Assembly: GCA_963799815.1 (NCBI GenBank)
Contig: CAWCYG010000006.1
Span: forward strand, 1 to 64,000
From: JBDTSW01 sp963799815
GTDB lineage: Bacteria > Actinomycetota > Thermoleophilia > Solirubrobacterales > 70-9
DNA length: 64,000 bases
Direction of reading: 5' to 3'
Shown piece by piece: positions 33,326 through 42,269 of the stretch (positions within the stretch are counted from its first letter, which is position 1; each line of letters starts with the position of its first letter). The position numbers were made by a program, and so were the translations under genes. The notes under the pieces are model-generated. The model did no database searches. It had not been told where the DNA came from and saw only the letters and a list, made by a program, of their open reading frames with translations.

Positions 33326-36300
33326 CTACTCGGTCGAGATGTTCGGATCGGCCTGGACCTTCTCGGGGATGATCATGAGGAAGTTGTCGGGCGCTGAGAT
33401 CGCGAGCTCGAGCATACGGTCGGCCTCCTCATCCTGGTCGGTCGCCCTCAGCTCGTCGCCGTAATGCCCGAGCAGATCCTGAACGTCGAGCATGCCCTCG
33501 GCGTCGAGGTCCTCGAGGCTCACCTTCGCTCCCTCGCCGAGGCGTCGCTCGATCGCGTCGGGGTCGAGGTCCCAATCCGGGTTGCAACGGACGTAGACAC
33601 GCCCTCCGGTCATGCCGGCACACGCCCACGGCCCGATGTCGCCCAGTACGACAGCGCGGCCCGACGTCATGTACTCGAAGGCGAAGCCCTTGGCGTTGGC
33701 GCGGTCTGAGATACAGCCGCGCGCATCGTCGAGCGGTTCGGCAGGCTCGCCCGCCAGCACCACGTCAGCGCCCGACAGCCGAATGCAAAAGCGCGAGTCG
33801 GCCGAGCCCTGGACGAACAGACGGCCTCGCTGCGCGCCATAGGCAAACGACTTGCCAACCGAGCCGTTGACCCGCACGCCCGCCTGGTTGCGGCCCTTCA
33901 TGATCGAGACCGTGCCACCCAGCATCCCCTTGCCGACGCCGTCTTGCGCCCCGCCCTCGACTCGAACCGCGAGACCCCAGGCGTTGAAGGCGCCGAAGCC
34001 CTGCCCGGCCACGGAGCCGCCGTTGAAGTCGAGCTGCGCGAGGATGTCCTCGGTGCCCTCCGGCGCCTCGCCGTAGAGCCGCTCACGCGAGATCGCCCCG
34101 GCGAGCTCGGTGCCGAGCACGCGGTCGCTGGCGTCGGTGGAACGCGGGAACTCTTCGTGCACCACCCTGCCGCCACAGACATCACCGGCGAGCCCGGCGA
34201 TCCGCACCGAGGCATCGGAGCGCTCCATACGTATCGGCCTGGCTCGGACGAGGCCTGCCTCGGCTCGCGTCTCGGCTGCGACGAGCTCGTCTGAGGCGAC
34301 CGGGATATCGACGGGCTCGAGATCCAGGTATTCCTCGAGCGGGGTGATGAGCTCGGCGAGATCGATGGCCTCGGCGTGCGAGTGCTGCTCGAGGAGGTCG
34401 TAGCGGCCGACTAGGTCCTGGGCGCGGTCATAGCCGAGCGACGCCACCACCGCTTTCAATTCCTCGCCCATCGCGGTGAAGAACCGGGCGCAATTCTCGG
34501 CGGCCACGTCGACCGCCTGCGGCGTGAACTTCTTCAGGCCGTGCTCCTGGGCCTCCTCCGTCGTCTCGATCTGCGTGGCGATCCCGACGTGGCAGGTGTC
34601 GAGCTGACAGCCGCGGCAGATCGTGCAGCCGAGGGACACCATCGCGAGGGTGCCGAACCCGACTCGGTTCGCCCCCATGCAGTGCAGCTTCACGATGTCG
34701 TGGGCGTGGCGGTACCCACCGTCGGCCCAGATCTCCACACGGTTGCGGATCCCCGCCTCCATCAGCGCTCGGTGGACCAGCCTCGTCCCGATGTCCGAGG
34801 GCAGCCCCACATGTCGCAGAGCGTGCTGGCGCGCGGCGCCCGTACCCCCTTCGAAGCCGGAGAGGGTGATGATGTCGGCTCCCGCCTTCGCGATCCCGAG
34901 ACCGATGGTGCCGATGTTCGGCACCACTGGGACCTTCACGGAGACCCTGAGGTCGGGGTTCACGGTCTTGAGCTCGTCGATCAGCTCCGCGAGATCCTCG
35001 ATCGAGTAGAGGTCGTGGTTGTTCGACGGCGAGATCAGGTCCGTTCCCGGGGCGGCATTGCGAGCCGCCGCCACCTTCTCGGAGACTTTCTTGCCCGGAA
35101 GATGCCCACCCTCGCCCGGCTTGGCTCCCTGACCGATCTTGATCTCGGCCACGTACGAGGCGTTCAACATCTCCGCCGAGACGCCGAATCGGCCGGACGC
35201 GACCTGCTGGCCGCGCCACTTGCGGTAGCGGCCGTACATGTCGCGGATCTCGCCCCCCTCACCGTTCACGCACAGCACGTTGCTCGCCTTTGCCGCCTCG
35301 GCGTAGGCGCGGAACGCGGGCTCGGATTGCGAGCCGAAGCTCATCGACGAGATCACGATCGGATAGTCGTGGTGACCGATCCCCGCCTCGACCGAGCCAG
35401 CGTCTACGGGCTCGCGGTCGGATCGCAGGCGCATGATGTGCCGCATCGAGATCGGGCTCTGCGCCTCGAGCTCGCGGACCTTTTGGGAGTAGTCGGCGTA
35501 CGGCGCGCCGCCGTTCGCTGCGGCCACCGCCGCCTTGTAGACCTTCGGGTAGAAGCGGGAGGTCTTAGCCGGCTTCGCCTCCTCCTCGCCGGCGAGGATC
35601 CGGTGGCGAGCGTCAGTGTCTGCGTCGAGGTGCTCCCATCCGACGCCGCCGGTCTGCGAGGCGGCGAACGCCTCAGTCCCGAAGATCTCCGCGAGCTCCG
35701 GCCGCAGGCCAATCGAAGAGAACTGCCGGGCATAGCCGCGGACCTCGTGGATGCCGATCGTCGAGATCACCTTCTCGATCCCCTTGCGCAGAGCGGCACA
35801 GAGGTTGGAGACGTCGACTGCGTAGTCGTCGACGCAGGTCACCTCGACCATCACGTATGGAGTCACCCCGTTGGCGCCCAAGCCCAGGGCAAGGACCACG
35901 TCGTGCACGTTGCGAATCGCCGCGGAGCGCAGGACGATTGAGCACCGCCGCCTCAGGTTCTCCTCGCCCGGATCGAGGCGGAACTGCTTCAGCGCCTGAT
36001 CGACCGCCGAGACCGCGAGGTGCGGATCAAGGTAGCGGCGATCCCCCTCATAGACGACGCGATCGGTGAGGACTACTAGCTCGGCGCCTCCCGCGACGCG
36101 CTTGACGGCCTCCTGACGGATCCGATCGATGGCGCCCCGCGTGGTCTCGGACTCGAGCAGGGCTGTATCGATCGCCGCCGTGCGGCCGCGGAATTCCTCC
36201 CAGAGGTCCTCGAGCACATATGTCTGGTGCTCGCGGGCGATCCGCCGATAGGTCGAGTCGGACAGCGGCGCAAGGCCATCGTGGCCCCCCAGGATGACGG

Positions 36301-38020
36301 GAAAGGAGGTCTCGACGGTCCGCGTATCCGTCGCGAGATCGTGGATCGAAGGACGACGGCCGAAGACCGACCGGACCGAGAAGTGCTCCATCTCGCGCTC
36401 TCGGTCGATCGCGGGGTTCGTGACCACGGCGACGGTCTCCTTGAAGTAGTCCGCGAGGTTCTGACGCTCGGGCGAGAGCGCCGCCAACGGCCCGTCGTAG
36501 CCGAGCGAGCCGATCGGCTCGGCGCCGTTCGACGCCATCTGCTGGCACAGCTTCACGTCGTCGCGCTGCCACCCGAAGCCCGCGAGGACCCGGTCGGAGA
36601 CCTTGACCGGCTCCGAGGGCCCGGCCGAGGTGTAGCCGGGGATCTCGGGGCCCTCGAGCGGACCGCCCGTGACGAGGGCCCGGTCATACGGTGCGGGCTC
36701 TCCCCCCGCCCGGGCCATCCATCGCTCCGCGACGATGCGCTGCATCTCGGCGTGCTGGTGGAGCCTCGCCTTGCGGGCCTGCGTCTCGATCGTGATCAGG
36801 AGCTTCTCGCCCGGGCCAAGCGGCAGCGGCTCGGAGACCATGTCATGCACGCTCACCACGCCTGGCTCCGAGGAGAAGATGTAGTCGTCCGGGGTCTCGA
36901 GCTTCCATAACGGGCGCAGCCCGAGGGCGTCCGCTGAGAAGACGCACTCCTCGCGGTGGCGAGCGATGAGCGCGACGGGCCCCTGGGCGAACGGCCCGAT
37001 CGCCTCCCGCAGATACATGTAGAAGGCGTGCAGCTCCCCCGGCAGCGAGCGGATCTCGTTAGCGACCGGTGGCACGACCGCCTCCATCGCCTCGGCGAGC
37101 GAGAGGCCCTCACGCCGGATCAGTGTGTCGACCACTCGGTTTAGGTCCTGCGAGTCGGAGGCGCCGGGGTCGATCGGCGCGCCCAGCATCTTGGCCTCCT
37201 GGCGCAGCTGCGAGATCGTGTTGATCTCGCCGTTGTGACCGAGCACGGAGAAGGGCTGCACCCGGCGGAACGAGGGCCAGGTATTGGTCGAGTACCGGTT
37301 GTGGCCAAAGCACCCGACCGTCTCGAAGCGGTCGTCGCGCAGGTCCGGGTAATAGGCGCCGAGCACCTTCGGCGCCCCCATCACCTTGTACACGCACGTG
37401 GACGAGGAGAAGGAGGGGACGTGGACCCCAAGCTCCCGCTCGAGCTCGATCATGAGGTCGAACACCCGCTCCGAGCGCTGCGAGTCGGCCACCAGCCCGC
37501 CGATCTGCCAGAAGTGGGGCTCCTCCTCGCGAGCGGCAGCGCCGAGCGCGTGCGAGTCCACCTGTCCGCTGCGCTCCGCGAGAATCCGGAAGCCGCCCGC
37601 GCCGAGGATCTCGCGCGCGTCGTGCTGGGCCGCTTGCAGGTCCTGCGAACGGTCCACGAAGACGTGGGCCACGCAGAAGGCGTCGTCCAAGACCAGCGCC
37701 GGATTGTGCCCTCCGGCTCGCACCTCCTCGGCCCAGATGCGCCTGGGGATGTCGACGAGCACGCCACAGCCGTCGCCCTCGCCGTCGACGTTGCCGGCAC
37801 GATGGAGCATCTTCTGGAGGTTTTGGAGAGCCAGCGCCACCGGCTCATGCGACGGGGTCGCGTTCTTGCGAACCGAGGCGTAGATCGCGCAGGCGTCGCG
37901 GTCTTCGACAGACGGCGGCGGGATGCGGGGGCGCCAGGGAAGCTCCGGCGAATAGCGCATCGGCTCCGGCCTTGGGCCGCTTTCGCGCACGCTGGTCGGG
38001 CGGGACGAGGGGGTCTGCAC
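33326..38020 (-). CDS. gltB: Glutamate synthase large subunit
   Basis: 1564 residues. After a 43-residue propeptide the nucleophile is Cys44 (DACAIYASVRK) of a class II glutamine amidotransferase domain (44-about 430; FGHNRYSTNTWPS and GHNGEINT are visible). Then come the central domain, the FMN/synthase domain (NGEGGE, KIGQGAKPGEGGHLPG) and the 3Fe-4S Cys set CTICRGCQLDTCHVG (about 1135-1150). The C-terminal GltB beta-helix includes GGSVAGQGFGAF. It makes two glutamates from glutamine and 2-oxoglutarate. GGAGGT lies six bases before the GTG start. No gltD is adjacent. The segment after the Cys (AIYASVRK) deviates from the usual GVGF. Confidence 0.93.
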   Translation of the reverse strand: MQTPSSRPTSVRESGPRPEPMRYSPELPWRPRIPPPSVEDRDACAIYASVRKNATPSHEPVALALQNLQKMLHRAGNVDGEGDGCGVLVDIPRRIWAEEVRAGGHNPALVLDDAFCVAHVFVDRSQDLQAAQHDAREILGAGGFRILAERSGQVDSHALGAAAREEEPHFWQIGGLVADSQRSERVFDLMIELERELGVHVPSFSSSTCVYKVMGAPKVLGAYYPDLRDDRFETVGCFGHNRYSTNTWPSFRRVQPFSVLGHNGEINTISQLRQEAKMLGAPIDPGASDSQDLNRVVDTLIRREGLSLAEAMEAVVPPVANEIRSLPGELHAFYMYLREAIGPFAQGPVALIARHREECVFSADALGLRPLWKLETPDDYIFSSEPGVVSVHDMVSEPLPLGPGEKLLITIETQARKARLHQHAEMQRIVAERWMARAGGEPAPYDRALVTGGPLEGPEIPGYTSAGPSEPVKVSDRVLAGFGWQRDDVKLCQQMASNGAEPIGSLGYDGPLAALSPERQNLADYFKETVAVVTNPAIDREREMEHFSVRSVFGRRPSIHDLATDTRTVETSFPVILGGHDGLAPLSDSTYRRIAREHQTYVLEDLWEEFRGRTAAIDTALLESETTRGAIDRIRQEAVKRVAGGAELVVLTDRVVYEGDRRYLDPHLAVSAVDQALKQFRLDPGEENLRRRCSIVLRSAAIRNVHDVVLALGLGANGVTPYVMVEVTCVDDYAVDVSNLCAALRKGIEKVISTIGIHEVRGYARQFSSIGLRPELAEIFGTEAFAASQTGGVGWEHLDADTDARHRILAGEEEAKPAKTSRFYPKVYKAAVAAANGGAPYADYSQKVRELEAQSPISMRHIMRLRSDREPVDAGSVEAGIGHHDYPIVISSMSFGSQSEPAFRAYAEAAKASNVLCVNGEGGEIRDMYGRYRKWRGQQVASGRFGVSAEMLNASYVAEIKIGQGAKPGEGGHLPGKKVSEKVAAARNAAPGTDLISPSNNHDLYSIEDLAELIDELKTVNPDLRVSVKVPVVPNIGTIGLGIAKAGADIITLSGFEGGTGAARQHALRHVGLPSDIGTRLVHRALMEAGIRNRVEIWADGGYRHAHDIVKLHCMGANRVGFGTLAMVSLGCTICRGCQLDTCHVGIATQIETTEEAQEHGLKKFTPQAVDVAAENCARFFTAMGEELKAVVASLGYDRAQDLVGRYDLLEQHSHAEAIDLAELITPLEEYLDLEPVDIPVASDELVAAETRAEAGLVRARPIRMERSDASVRIAGLAGDVCGGRVVHEEFPRSTDASDRVLGTELAGAISRERLYGEAPEGTEDILAQLDFNGGSVAGQGFGAFNAWGLAVRVEGGAQDGVGKGMLGGTVSIMKGRNQAGVRVNGSVGKSFAYGAQRGRLFVQGSADSRFCIRLSGADVVLAGEPAEPLDDARGCISDRANAKGFAFEYMTSGRAVVLGDIGPWACAGMTGGRVYVRCNPDWDLDPDAIERRLGEGAKVSLEDLDAEGMLDVQDLLGHYGDELRATDQDEEADRMLELAISAPDNFLMIIPEKVQADPNISTE

Positions 38021-38084
38021 TGCTTACCTCCGGTTCCGCGCCTTCTTCGAGCGGGCGCGCGACGGGGACCTCAAGGGGACGGCC

Positions 38085-38090
38085 ATTATA
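38085..38090 (-). promoter_or_regulatory. Probable -10 element TATAAT of gltB
   Basis: On the minus strand a perfect TATAAT stands out in otherwise G+C-rich DNA, about 65 bases upstream of the gltB GTG. No good TTGACA is found at the usual distance. The 108-base gap is shared with the divergent parA, which has its own TATAGT about ten bases before its ATG. Confidence 0.5.
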
Positions 38091-38128
38091 GGCGCGGCCT
38101 CGGCGCGTCGTACATATAGTGCGAAGCG

Positions 38129-38932
38129 ATGTCGGTGACGATCGCAGTGCTCTCCCAGAAGGGGGGCACGGGCAAGACGACGATGGTCCGCTCCCTGGCC
38201 GACGTCTTCGAGCGCCTCGACATGGATGTGCTGGCGATCGATGCCGACCCGCAGGGAAACCTCTCCGACTATTTCGATACGGCCCGGGACGCGACGCCGA
38301 CCCTGGGCGATGTCCTCCAGGGCCAAGCGCGCGCCGCCGATGCGGTGCACGGGCCCGTGATCCCTGCCAACCTGGCTCTCTCCGAGGCCGAGCTGGCATT
38401 GGCCGGGAAGATCGGGCGCGAGGTGACGCTGCGCCGCGCGCTCATGGACCTAAAGCGCTCGACGGAGCTGATCCTGATCGACTGCCCGCCGACGCTGGGC
38501 CTCCTCACCGTCAACGCGCTGGTCGGCGCTTCGCACGCGATCCTCACCACCGAGGCGCAGTACTTCTCGCTGCAGGGCATGGAGCAGGCGATGGAGGTCG
38601 TGGAGCTGGCCCGGGAGTCGCTCAACCCCGACCTCGAGCTGCTCGGCGTCTGCCTCAACATCGCGAACATGCGCACGAGGCACGCCCGCCACACCCTCGA
38701 GGCCCTCGACGCGCGATTCGGCGAGAAGATGTTTCGCACCGTGATCCGGCAGTCCATCGCCTACGCCGAGTCGGCCGAGCGGGCCGTGCCGATTCTCGAC
38801 TACCGGCCGGATCGCGGCTCCGACTACCTGTCTTTGGCCGGCGAGATCCTCCGGCGCCTGGGCCGGCCGGAGATGCTGGAGCCCCTCGATCAGCTCTCGG
38901 CGGAGCTGGTGCCGGCCGGGGCGCGAGCCTGA
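38129..38932 (+). CDS. ParA/Soj-family ATPase (orphan)
   Basis: 267 residues. Deviant Walker A QKGGTGKTT (10-18), switch I DADPQGNLS (37-45), Walker B LILIDCPPTLG (about 113-123) and a C-terminal helix pair complete a ParA-type ATPase. These position DNA or protein cargo by ATP-dependent nucleoid binding. There is no parB gene or visible parS-like site beside it, so it is probably not the chromosomal segregation pair but an orphan cargo-positioning ParA. The ATG lacks a clear ribosome binding site and has a -10-like TATAGT very close, so a leaderless transcript is possible. Confidence 0.87.
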   Translation: MSVTIAVLSQKGGTGKTTMVRSLADVFERLDMDVLAIDADPQGNLSDYFDTARDATPTLGDVLQGQARAADAVHGPVIPANLALSEAELALAGKIGREVTLRRALMDLKRSTELILIDCPPTLGLLTVNALVGASHAILTTEAQYFSLQGMEQAMEVVELARESLNPDLELLGVCLNIANMRTRHARHTLEALDARFGEKMFRTVIRQSIAYAESAERAVPILDYRPDRGSDYLSLAGEILRRLGRPEMLEPLDQLSAELVPAGARA

Positions 38933-38961
38933 GCGAAGACGCAACCGACCACGGAGGGAAG

Positions 38962-39396
38962 ATGGGCGAGAACGACTCACCGGAGGCGCTGGAGCGGGCG
39001 ATCGTGCGCTACAACAACGCCTGGAACGCTCACGACCTCGACGCGATCATGGCCATGCACGCGCCCGACATGGTCTTCGAGAACCACACAGCAGGGGAGG
39101 CCGCCGAGGGCGAGGAGGTGCGCGAGCACATCGGGGCGATCTTCTCCAGCTGGCCCGACATCCGCTTCGAGGGCCGGCGGACCTACTGCCGCGACGGGCT
39201 CGTGGTGCAGGAGTGGACAGCGACCGCTACCCACACCAACGAGATGCGCCGAGGCGACATCGTCGCCGAGCCCAGCGGCAAGGAGATCTCATGGAAGGGG
39301 CTCGACGTCATCCCCTTCGAGGACGGCCTCGTCAAGCGCAAGGACGTCTACTCGGACTCCGTCTCGATCCTGCGTCAAGTCGGACTGCTCGACTGA
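38962..39396 (+). CDS. SnoaL/NTF2-fold protein
   Basis: 144 residues from ATG 38962, with GGAGGGAAG directly upstream. The pattern of an N-terminal helix (ALERAIVRYNNAWNAHDLDAIMAMHAPDMVFEN), HIGAIFSSWPDIRFEGRRTYC and WTATATHTNEM matches SnoaL-like ketosteroid-isomerase-fold proteins. Their roles range from cyclases to hydrolases; the substrate is unknown. It lies 29 bases after parA and may share its transcript. Confidence 0.8.
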   Translation: MGENDSPEALERAIVRYNNAWNAHDLDAIMAMHAPDMVFENHTAGEAAEGEEVREHIGAIFSSWPDIRFEGRRTYCRDGLVVQEWTATATHTNEMRRGDIVAEPSGKEISWKGLDVIPFEDGLVKRKDVYSDSVSILRQVGLLD

Positions 39397-39409
39397 AACG
39401 GCAGCAGGG

Positions 39410-40294
39410 CTAAAGCTCAGGAACGTCCGCGCCGGTGGGGGAAAACGGAGCCCGGCGCACTTCGGCCCAGCCCTCGGCCGCGCGCTCGAGGGCGCCGATC
39501 ACCACGCCCGAGTCCTGCCAGAAGCACCAGACGAGGACCGTCGGGCCCGCACCCGAGATCGAGGCGCCGATCGCGCCCAGCCCGGCCGCTCGCTCGGCGA
39601 GCTCGAGCGAGCGTGGATAAAGCGACGCGCGGTAGGGCTGGTGGAGCCTGTCGGCCAGGCCGCGGCCGATCAGCGTCAGGTCCGAGCGCTCGATGCCCAG
39701 GACGAGCTGGGCGGCCGCGGAGACGTTCGCGACCGCGTCGGCGAAAGGCAACTTGGGAGGGAGCGCGGCCCTCGCCTCTGCGGTCATGACCTCGTCGTAG
39801 GGGATCACGAGGATCGGCTCGACGCCCTCAGGCGGAGCCAGCCGCACCGGCGCGGGCAGCTCGCCCTCCTGCGCGAGCGGGCACAGCACCATCCCTCCGT
39901 AGACGGCCGCTGCGACGTTGTCCGGGTGGCCCTCCAGCTCAACTGCGTGACGGTAGATCTCGTCCATCCCCTGCGCCAGCTCGAAGAGGTGGTCCGCGGC
40001 AACGAGGCCGGCGACGATCGCCGCGGCGCTTGAGCCGAGGCCACGGCCAACCGGGATCTCCGAGCGCAGCTCGAAACGGATGCGGTCGGCGGGATGCAGA
40101 TGCTCGAACGCGCGCACGACCAGGTTGGAGCGATCCTCCGGGAGCTCGGAGCCGCCCACGTCGATCGAGAACTGCTCCGCCTCGAAGACCTCGAGCTCGA
40201 GGCCGATCGAAAGCGCCGCCGCGAACACGTCGAACCCTGGGCCGAGGTTGGCCGACGATGCCGGGACGGTGACGACGCGCCTGCGCAGCGTCAC
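39410..40294 (-). CDS. thrB: Homoserine kinase
   Basis: 294 residues. GHMP-kinase fold: VPASSANLGPGFDVFAAAL (motif 1), the ATP-binding PVGRGLGSSAAAIVAG (about 85-100) and the C-terminal GAIGASISGAGPTVLVW (motif 3). HPDNVAAAVYGGMVL is typical for ThrB. It phosphorylates homoserine in threonine synthesis. The GTG start follows GAGGAG; hom and thrC are not in the window. It lies seven bases after the redoxin gene. Confidence 0.92.
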   Translation of the reverse strand: MTLRRRVVTVPASSANLGPGFDVFAAALSIGLELEVFEAEQFSIDVGGSELPEDRSNLVVRAFEHLHPADRIRFELRSEIPVGRGLGSSAAAIVAGLVAADHLFELAQGMDEIYRHAVELEGHPDNVAAAVYGGMVLCPLAQEGELPAPVRLAPPEGVEPILVIPYDEVMTAEARAALPPKLPFADAVANVSAAAQLVLGIERSDLTLIGRGLADRLHQPYRASLYPRSLELAERAAGLGAIGASISGAGPTVLVWCFWQDSGVVIGALERAAEGWAEVRRAPFSPTGADVPEL

Positions 40295-40301
40295 CTGACC
40301 A

Positions 40302-40844
40302 TCAGCTCCTCCACTTGACCGAGCAGCCCACCGGCTTCGTTTCGGCGGGCTCGGGCATGCCGCCCTCCAGCAGCGCGTCGAGCGCCGCGCGAAGCCATGC
40401 TGCTTCCTCGGACGGCTCCCTGTGATCGGAGTCGGGGGCACCGCGGTAGCGCAGCCGAAGATCGCTGTCGAGCACGAAGACGTCGGGCGTCGTGAGCGGT
40501 CCCCATGCCATCGCCGTTTCCTGGCTTTCGTCGTGCAGGTACGGCGCGGCCCACCGCTCGGCGCTGGCGCGCTCGCGCATCGCCTCCAGCGAGTCGGCTG
40601 GATGGCGCTCTGCGTCGTTGGAGTTCACCTGCAGGAAGCGCACCCCGCTTGACGCGTAGTCGTGAGCGACGGCCATCAGGCGGTCGTGCCAGGCCAGGGC
40701 GTAGGGGCAGTGGTTGCAGGTCCACACGACCACGGTGGCCGGCACCTCGCCCGGTGAGGGCAGCGTTTGGAGAGCGCCTTCGGTGTCGGGCAGCTCCAAC
40801 GCCGGCGCCAGATCTCCGATCTCGAGGCTCGCGGGTTCGCTCAT
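40302..40844 (-). CDS. Thioredoxin-fold redoxin (AhpC/TSA-like)
   Basis: 180 residues without signal peptide. The redox motif is VVVWTCNHCPYALAW, CNHC in the CxxC position (about residue 43), followed by LQVNSND, and TTPDVFVLDSDLRLRYRGAPDSD with the cis-Pro. The pattern is that of the thioredoxin-like YbbN/YneN-type proteins with a CNHCP site. It overlaps the next upstream gene (ATGA) and precedes thrB closely. Confidence 0.85.
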   Translation of the reverse strand: MSEPASLEIGDLAPALELPDTEGALQTLPSPGEVPATVVVWTCNHCPYALAWHDRLMAVAHDYASSGVRFLQVNSNDAERHPADSLEAMRERASAERWAAPYLHDESQETAMAWGPLTTPDVFVLDSDLRLRYRGAPDSDHREPSEEAAWLRAALDALLEGGMPEPAETKPVGCSVKWRS

Positions 40845-41182
40845 CGTGTCGTCTCCTCCGATCCGGCCACCAGCGCGGCGCGTACCGCTTCCCGCTCGGG
40901 CAGCGGGCTCGGTCGCCCCTGGCCCGTGCGATAGACGCGGCAGGTTAGACCGCTGCCCCCTTGATCCGGCGCTGTCACGATGTCGCGGCCGTCGACCAGG
41001 ATCGTGGGCGAGCCCCGAAAGCCGCGGCGCTCAGCGTCGGCCTCCCCGAAGACTTCCGATACGAGCAGGTCCTTCGGGTCGATGCCAACGGCCGCCATCT
41101 CCTCGCGCACGAGGTCGATTGCCTCGGGCCACGACGGGCAGCCACGCCACCACAGCAGCTCAACTCGCGGTGGCGAGGGCAA
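40841..41182 (-). CDS. Thioredoxin-like small protein
   Basis: 113 residues. VELLWWRGCPSWPEAIDLVREEMAAVG has the beta-alpha start of a thioredoxin fold with a single Cys in the active-site loop (GCPSWP), and FRGSPTILVDGRDI carries the cis-Pro (SPT). A second Cys follows in GLTCRVY. It resembles small thioredoxin-like domains often annotated near alkylmercury-lyase genes. It is coupled by overlap to the following redoxin, so the two may form a relay. Confidence 0.75.
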   Translation of the reverse strand: MPSPPRVELLWWRGCPSWPEAIDLVREEMAAVGIDPKDLLVSEVFGEADAERRGFRGSPTILVDGRDIVTAPDQGGSGLTCRVYRTGQGRPSPLPEREAVRAALVAGSEETTR

Positions 41183-41188
41183 CTTCGC

Positions 41189-42187
41189 TCAGGATTCCGC
41201 AAGCGCGCCGCGACGGCCCGCGACCGCACCCACCAGCATTGAGGAGGCCGGCACCTCGGCCTCGGGAAGGAGCACCGACCCCTTGACGATCGCCTCGGGG
41301 CCCACGCTGGAGCCGGGCCCGATCACGCAAGGTCCGTCGATGCGAGCGCCGGCGGCGATCGTGGCGCCGTCCCCCACGAGGACCTTCCCGCTCAGCTCCC
41401 AGCCGCCCTGCTGCTCTGCCGGAGAGTCCTCGTCGCCGCCCTCGACCACCTTGCCCGCGAGATCGATCTGCACGCGCCCCTCCAGAGCGTCGAGGTTTCC
41501 CTGCAGGTACTCGGGAATCGAGCCGACGTCGTTCCAGTACTCATCGATGCGGTGAACGTGGAATGGCACGTCGTGGTCGAGCAGTGCCGGGAAGACCTGC
41601 TTGGCGAAGTCGAGGACCTCGTCGGAGGGGAAGTGCTCGAAGACCTCGGGCTCGAACGCGTAGATCATGCAGCTCGCCAGATCGGAGAGTGCCTCGGAGG
41701 GGTCCGGCTTCTCCTGAAAGCCCTGGACACGACCCGCCGAGTCGGTGACGACGACTCCGAATTCGCTCACATTGGGCACCGAGGTGACCGCCAGGGTCGC
41801 GATGCCGTCGTTACTTCGGTGTGCCTCCATCAGCGCGGAGTAGTCGATGTCGGTGAGGGCGTCGCCCGCCATTACGAGGAAGGGCTCTCCGTCCTGCGTG
41901 AGCCAATCGGAGACGTTGCGCACGCCGCCTGCGGTGCCCAAAAGCTCCTCCTCCTGCTCGTAGGTGATCTCAAGGCCGAGCTGCGACCCGTCGCCGAGCG
42001 GCCCCCTGATCGTCTCCGGGAACCAGTAGAGGTTGGAGATCACCTGATCCGTCCCGTGGTTCGCTAGGCCGCGCAGGATGTGCTCGATGACCGGGCGGTT
42101 GCCCACCGGCACCACCGGCTTTGGGATCTCCCAACTCAGGGGGCGCAAGCGCGTCCCGAGCCCGGCGGCCATGACCATCGCCTTCAT
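41189..42187 (-). CDS. Sugar-phosphate nucleotidyltransferase (mannose-1-phosphate guanylyltransferase-like)
   Basis: 332 residues from ATG 42187. The N-terminal nucleotide-binding signature MAAGLGTRLRPLSWEIPKPVVPVGNRPV is complete, with metal-binding Asp in VMAGDALTDID, EKPDP and the sugar-binding YWNDVGSIPEYLQGN. A left-handed beta-helix tail (GDGATIAAGARIDGPCVIGPGSSVG) follows. It makes an NDP-sugar for glycan synthesis; GDP-mannose or dTDP/UDP-glucose cannot be told apart by eye. The thioredoxin-like gene follows it within six bases. Confidence 0.87.
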   Translation of the reverse strand: MKAMVMAAGLGTRLRPLSWEIPKPVVPVGNRPVIEHILRGLANHGTDQVISNLYWFPETIRGPLGDGSQLGLEITYEQEEELLGTAGGVRNVSDWLTQDGEPFLVMAGDALTDIDYSALMEAHRSNDGIATLAVTSVPNVSEFGVVVTDSAGRVQGFQEKPDPSEALSDLASCMIYAFEPEVFEHFPSDEVLDFAKQVFPALLDHDVPFHVHRIDEYWNDVGSIPEYLQGNLDALEGRVQIDLAGKVVEGGDEDSPAEQQGGWELSGKVLVGDGATIAAGARIDGPCVIGPGSSVGPEAIVKGSVLLPEAEVPASSMLVGAVAGRRGALAES

Positions 42188-42217
42188 CGCGCGCCCGAGG
42201 CTACACACGAGCACGTG

Positions 42218-42245
42218 AAGGGGCCGGGCTCACGCCCGGCCCCTT
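42218..42245 (-). terminator. 12-bp perfect hairpin, terminator of the secreted-protein gene
   Basis: AAGGGGCCGGGC at 42218-42229 pairs perfectly with GCCCGGCCCCTT at 42234-42245 around a four-base loop, about 24 bases after the stop of the secreted-protein gene. No T run follows on the minus strand, as is common for high-GC terminators. Confidence 0.75.
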
Positions 42246-42269
42246 CCTTCATCGCACGGCTCAGCCCGC

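Noticed and set aside
34541..35941. Plus-strand ORF (466 aa) opposite gltB
   Set aside because: Shadow of gltB; no family resemblance.
38119..39396. 425-aa plus-strand ORF spanning parA and the NTF2-fold gene
   Set aside because: The first two thirds are a shifted-frame shadow of parA; only the part from 38962 is a real gene.
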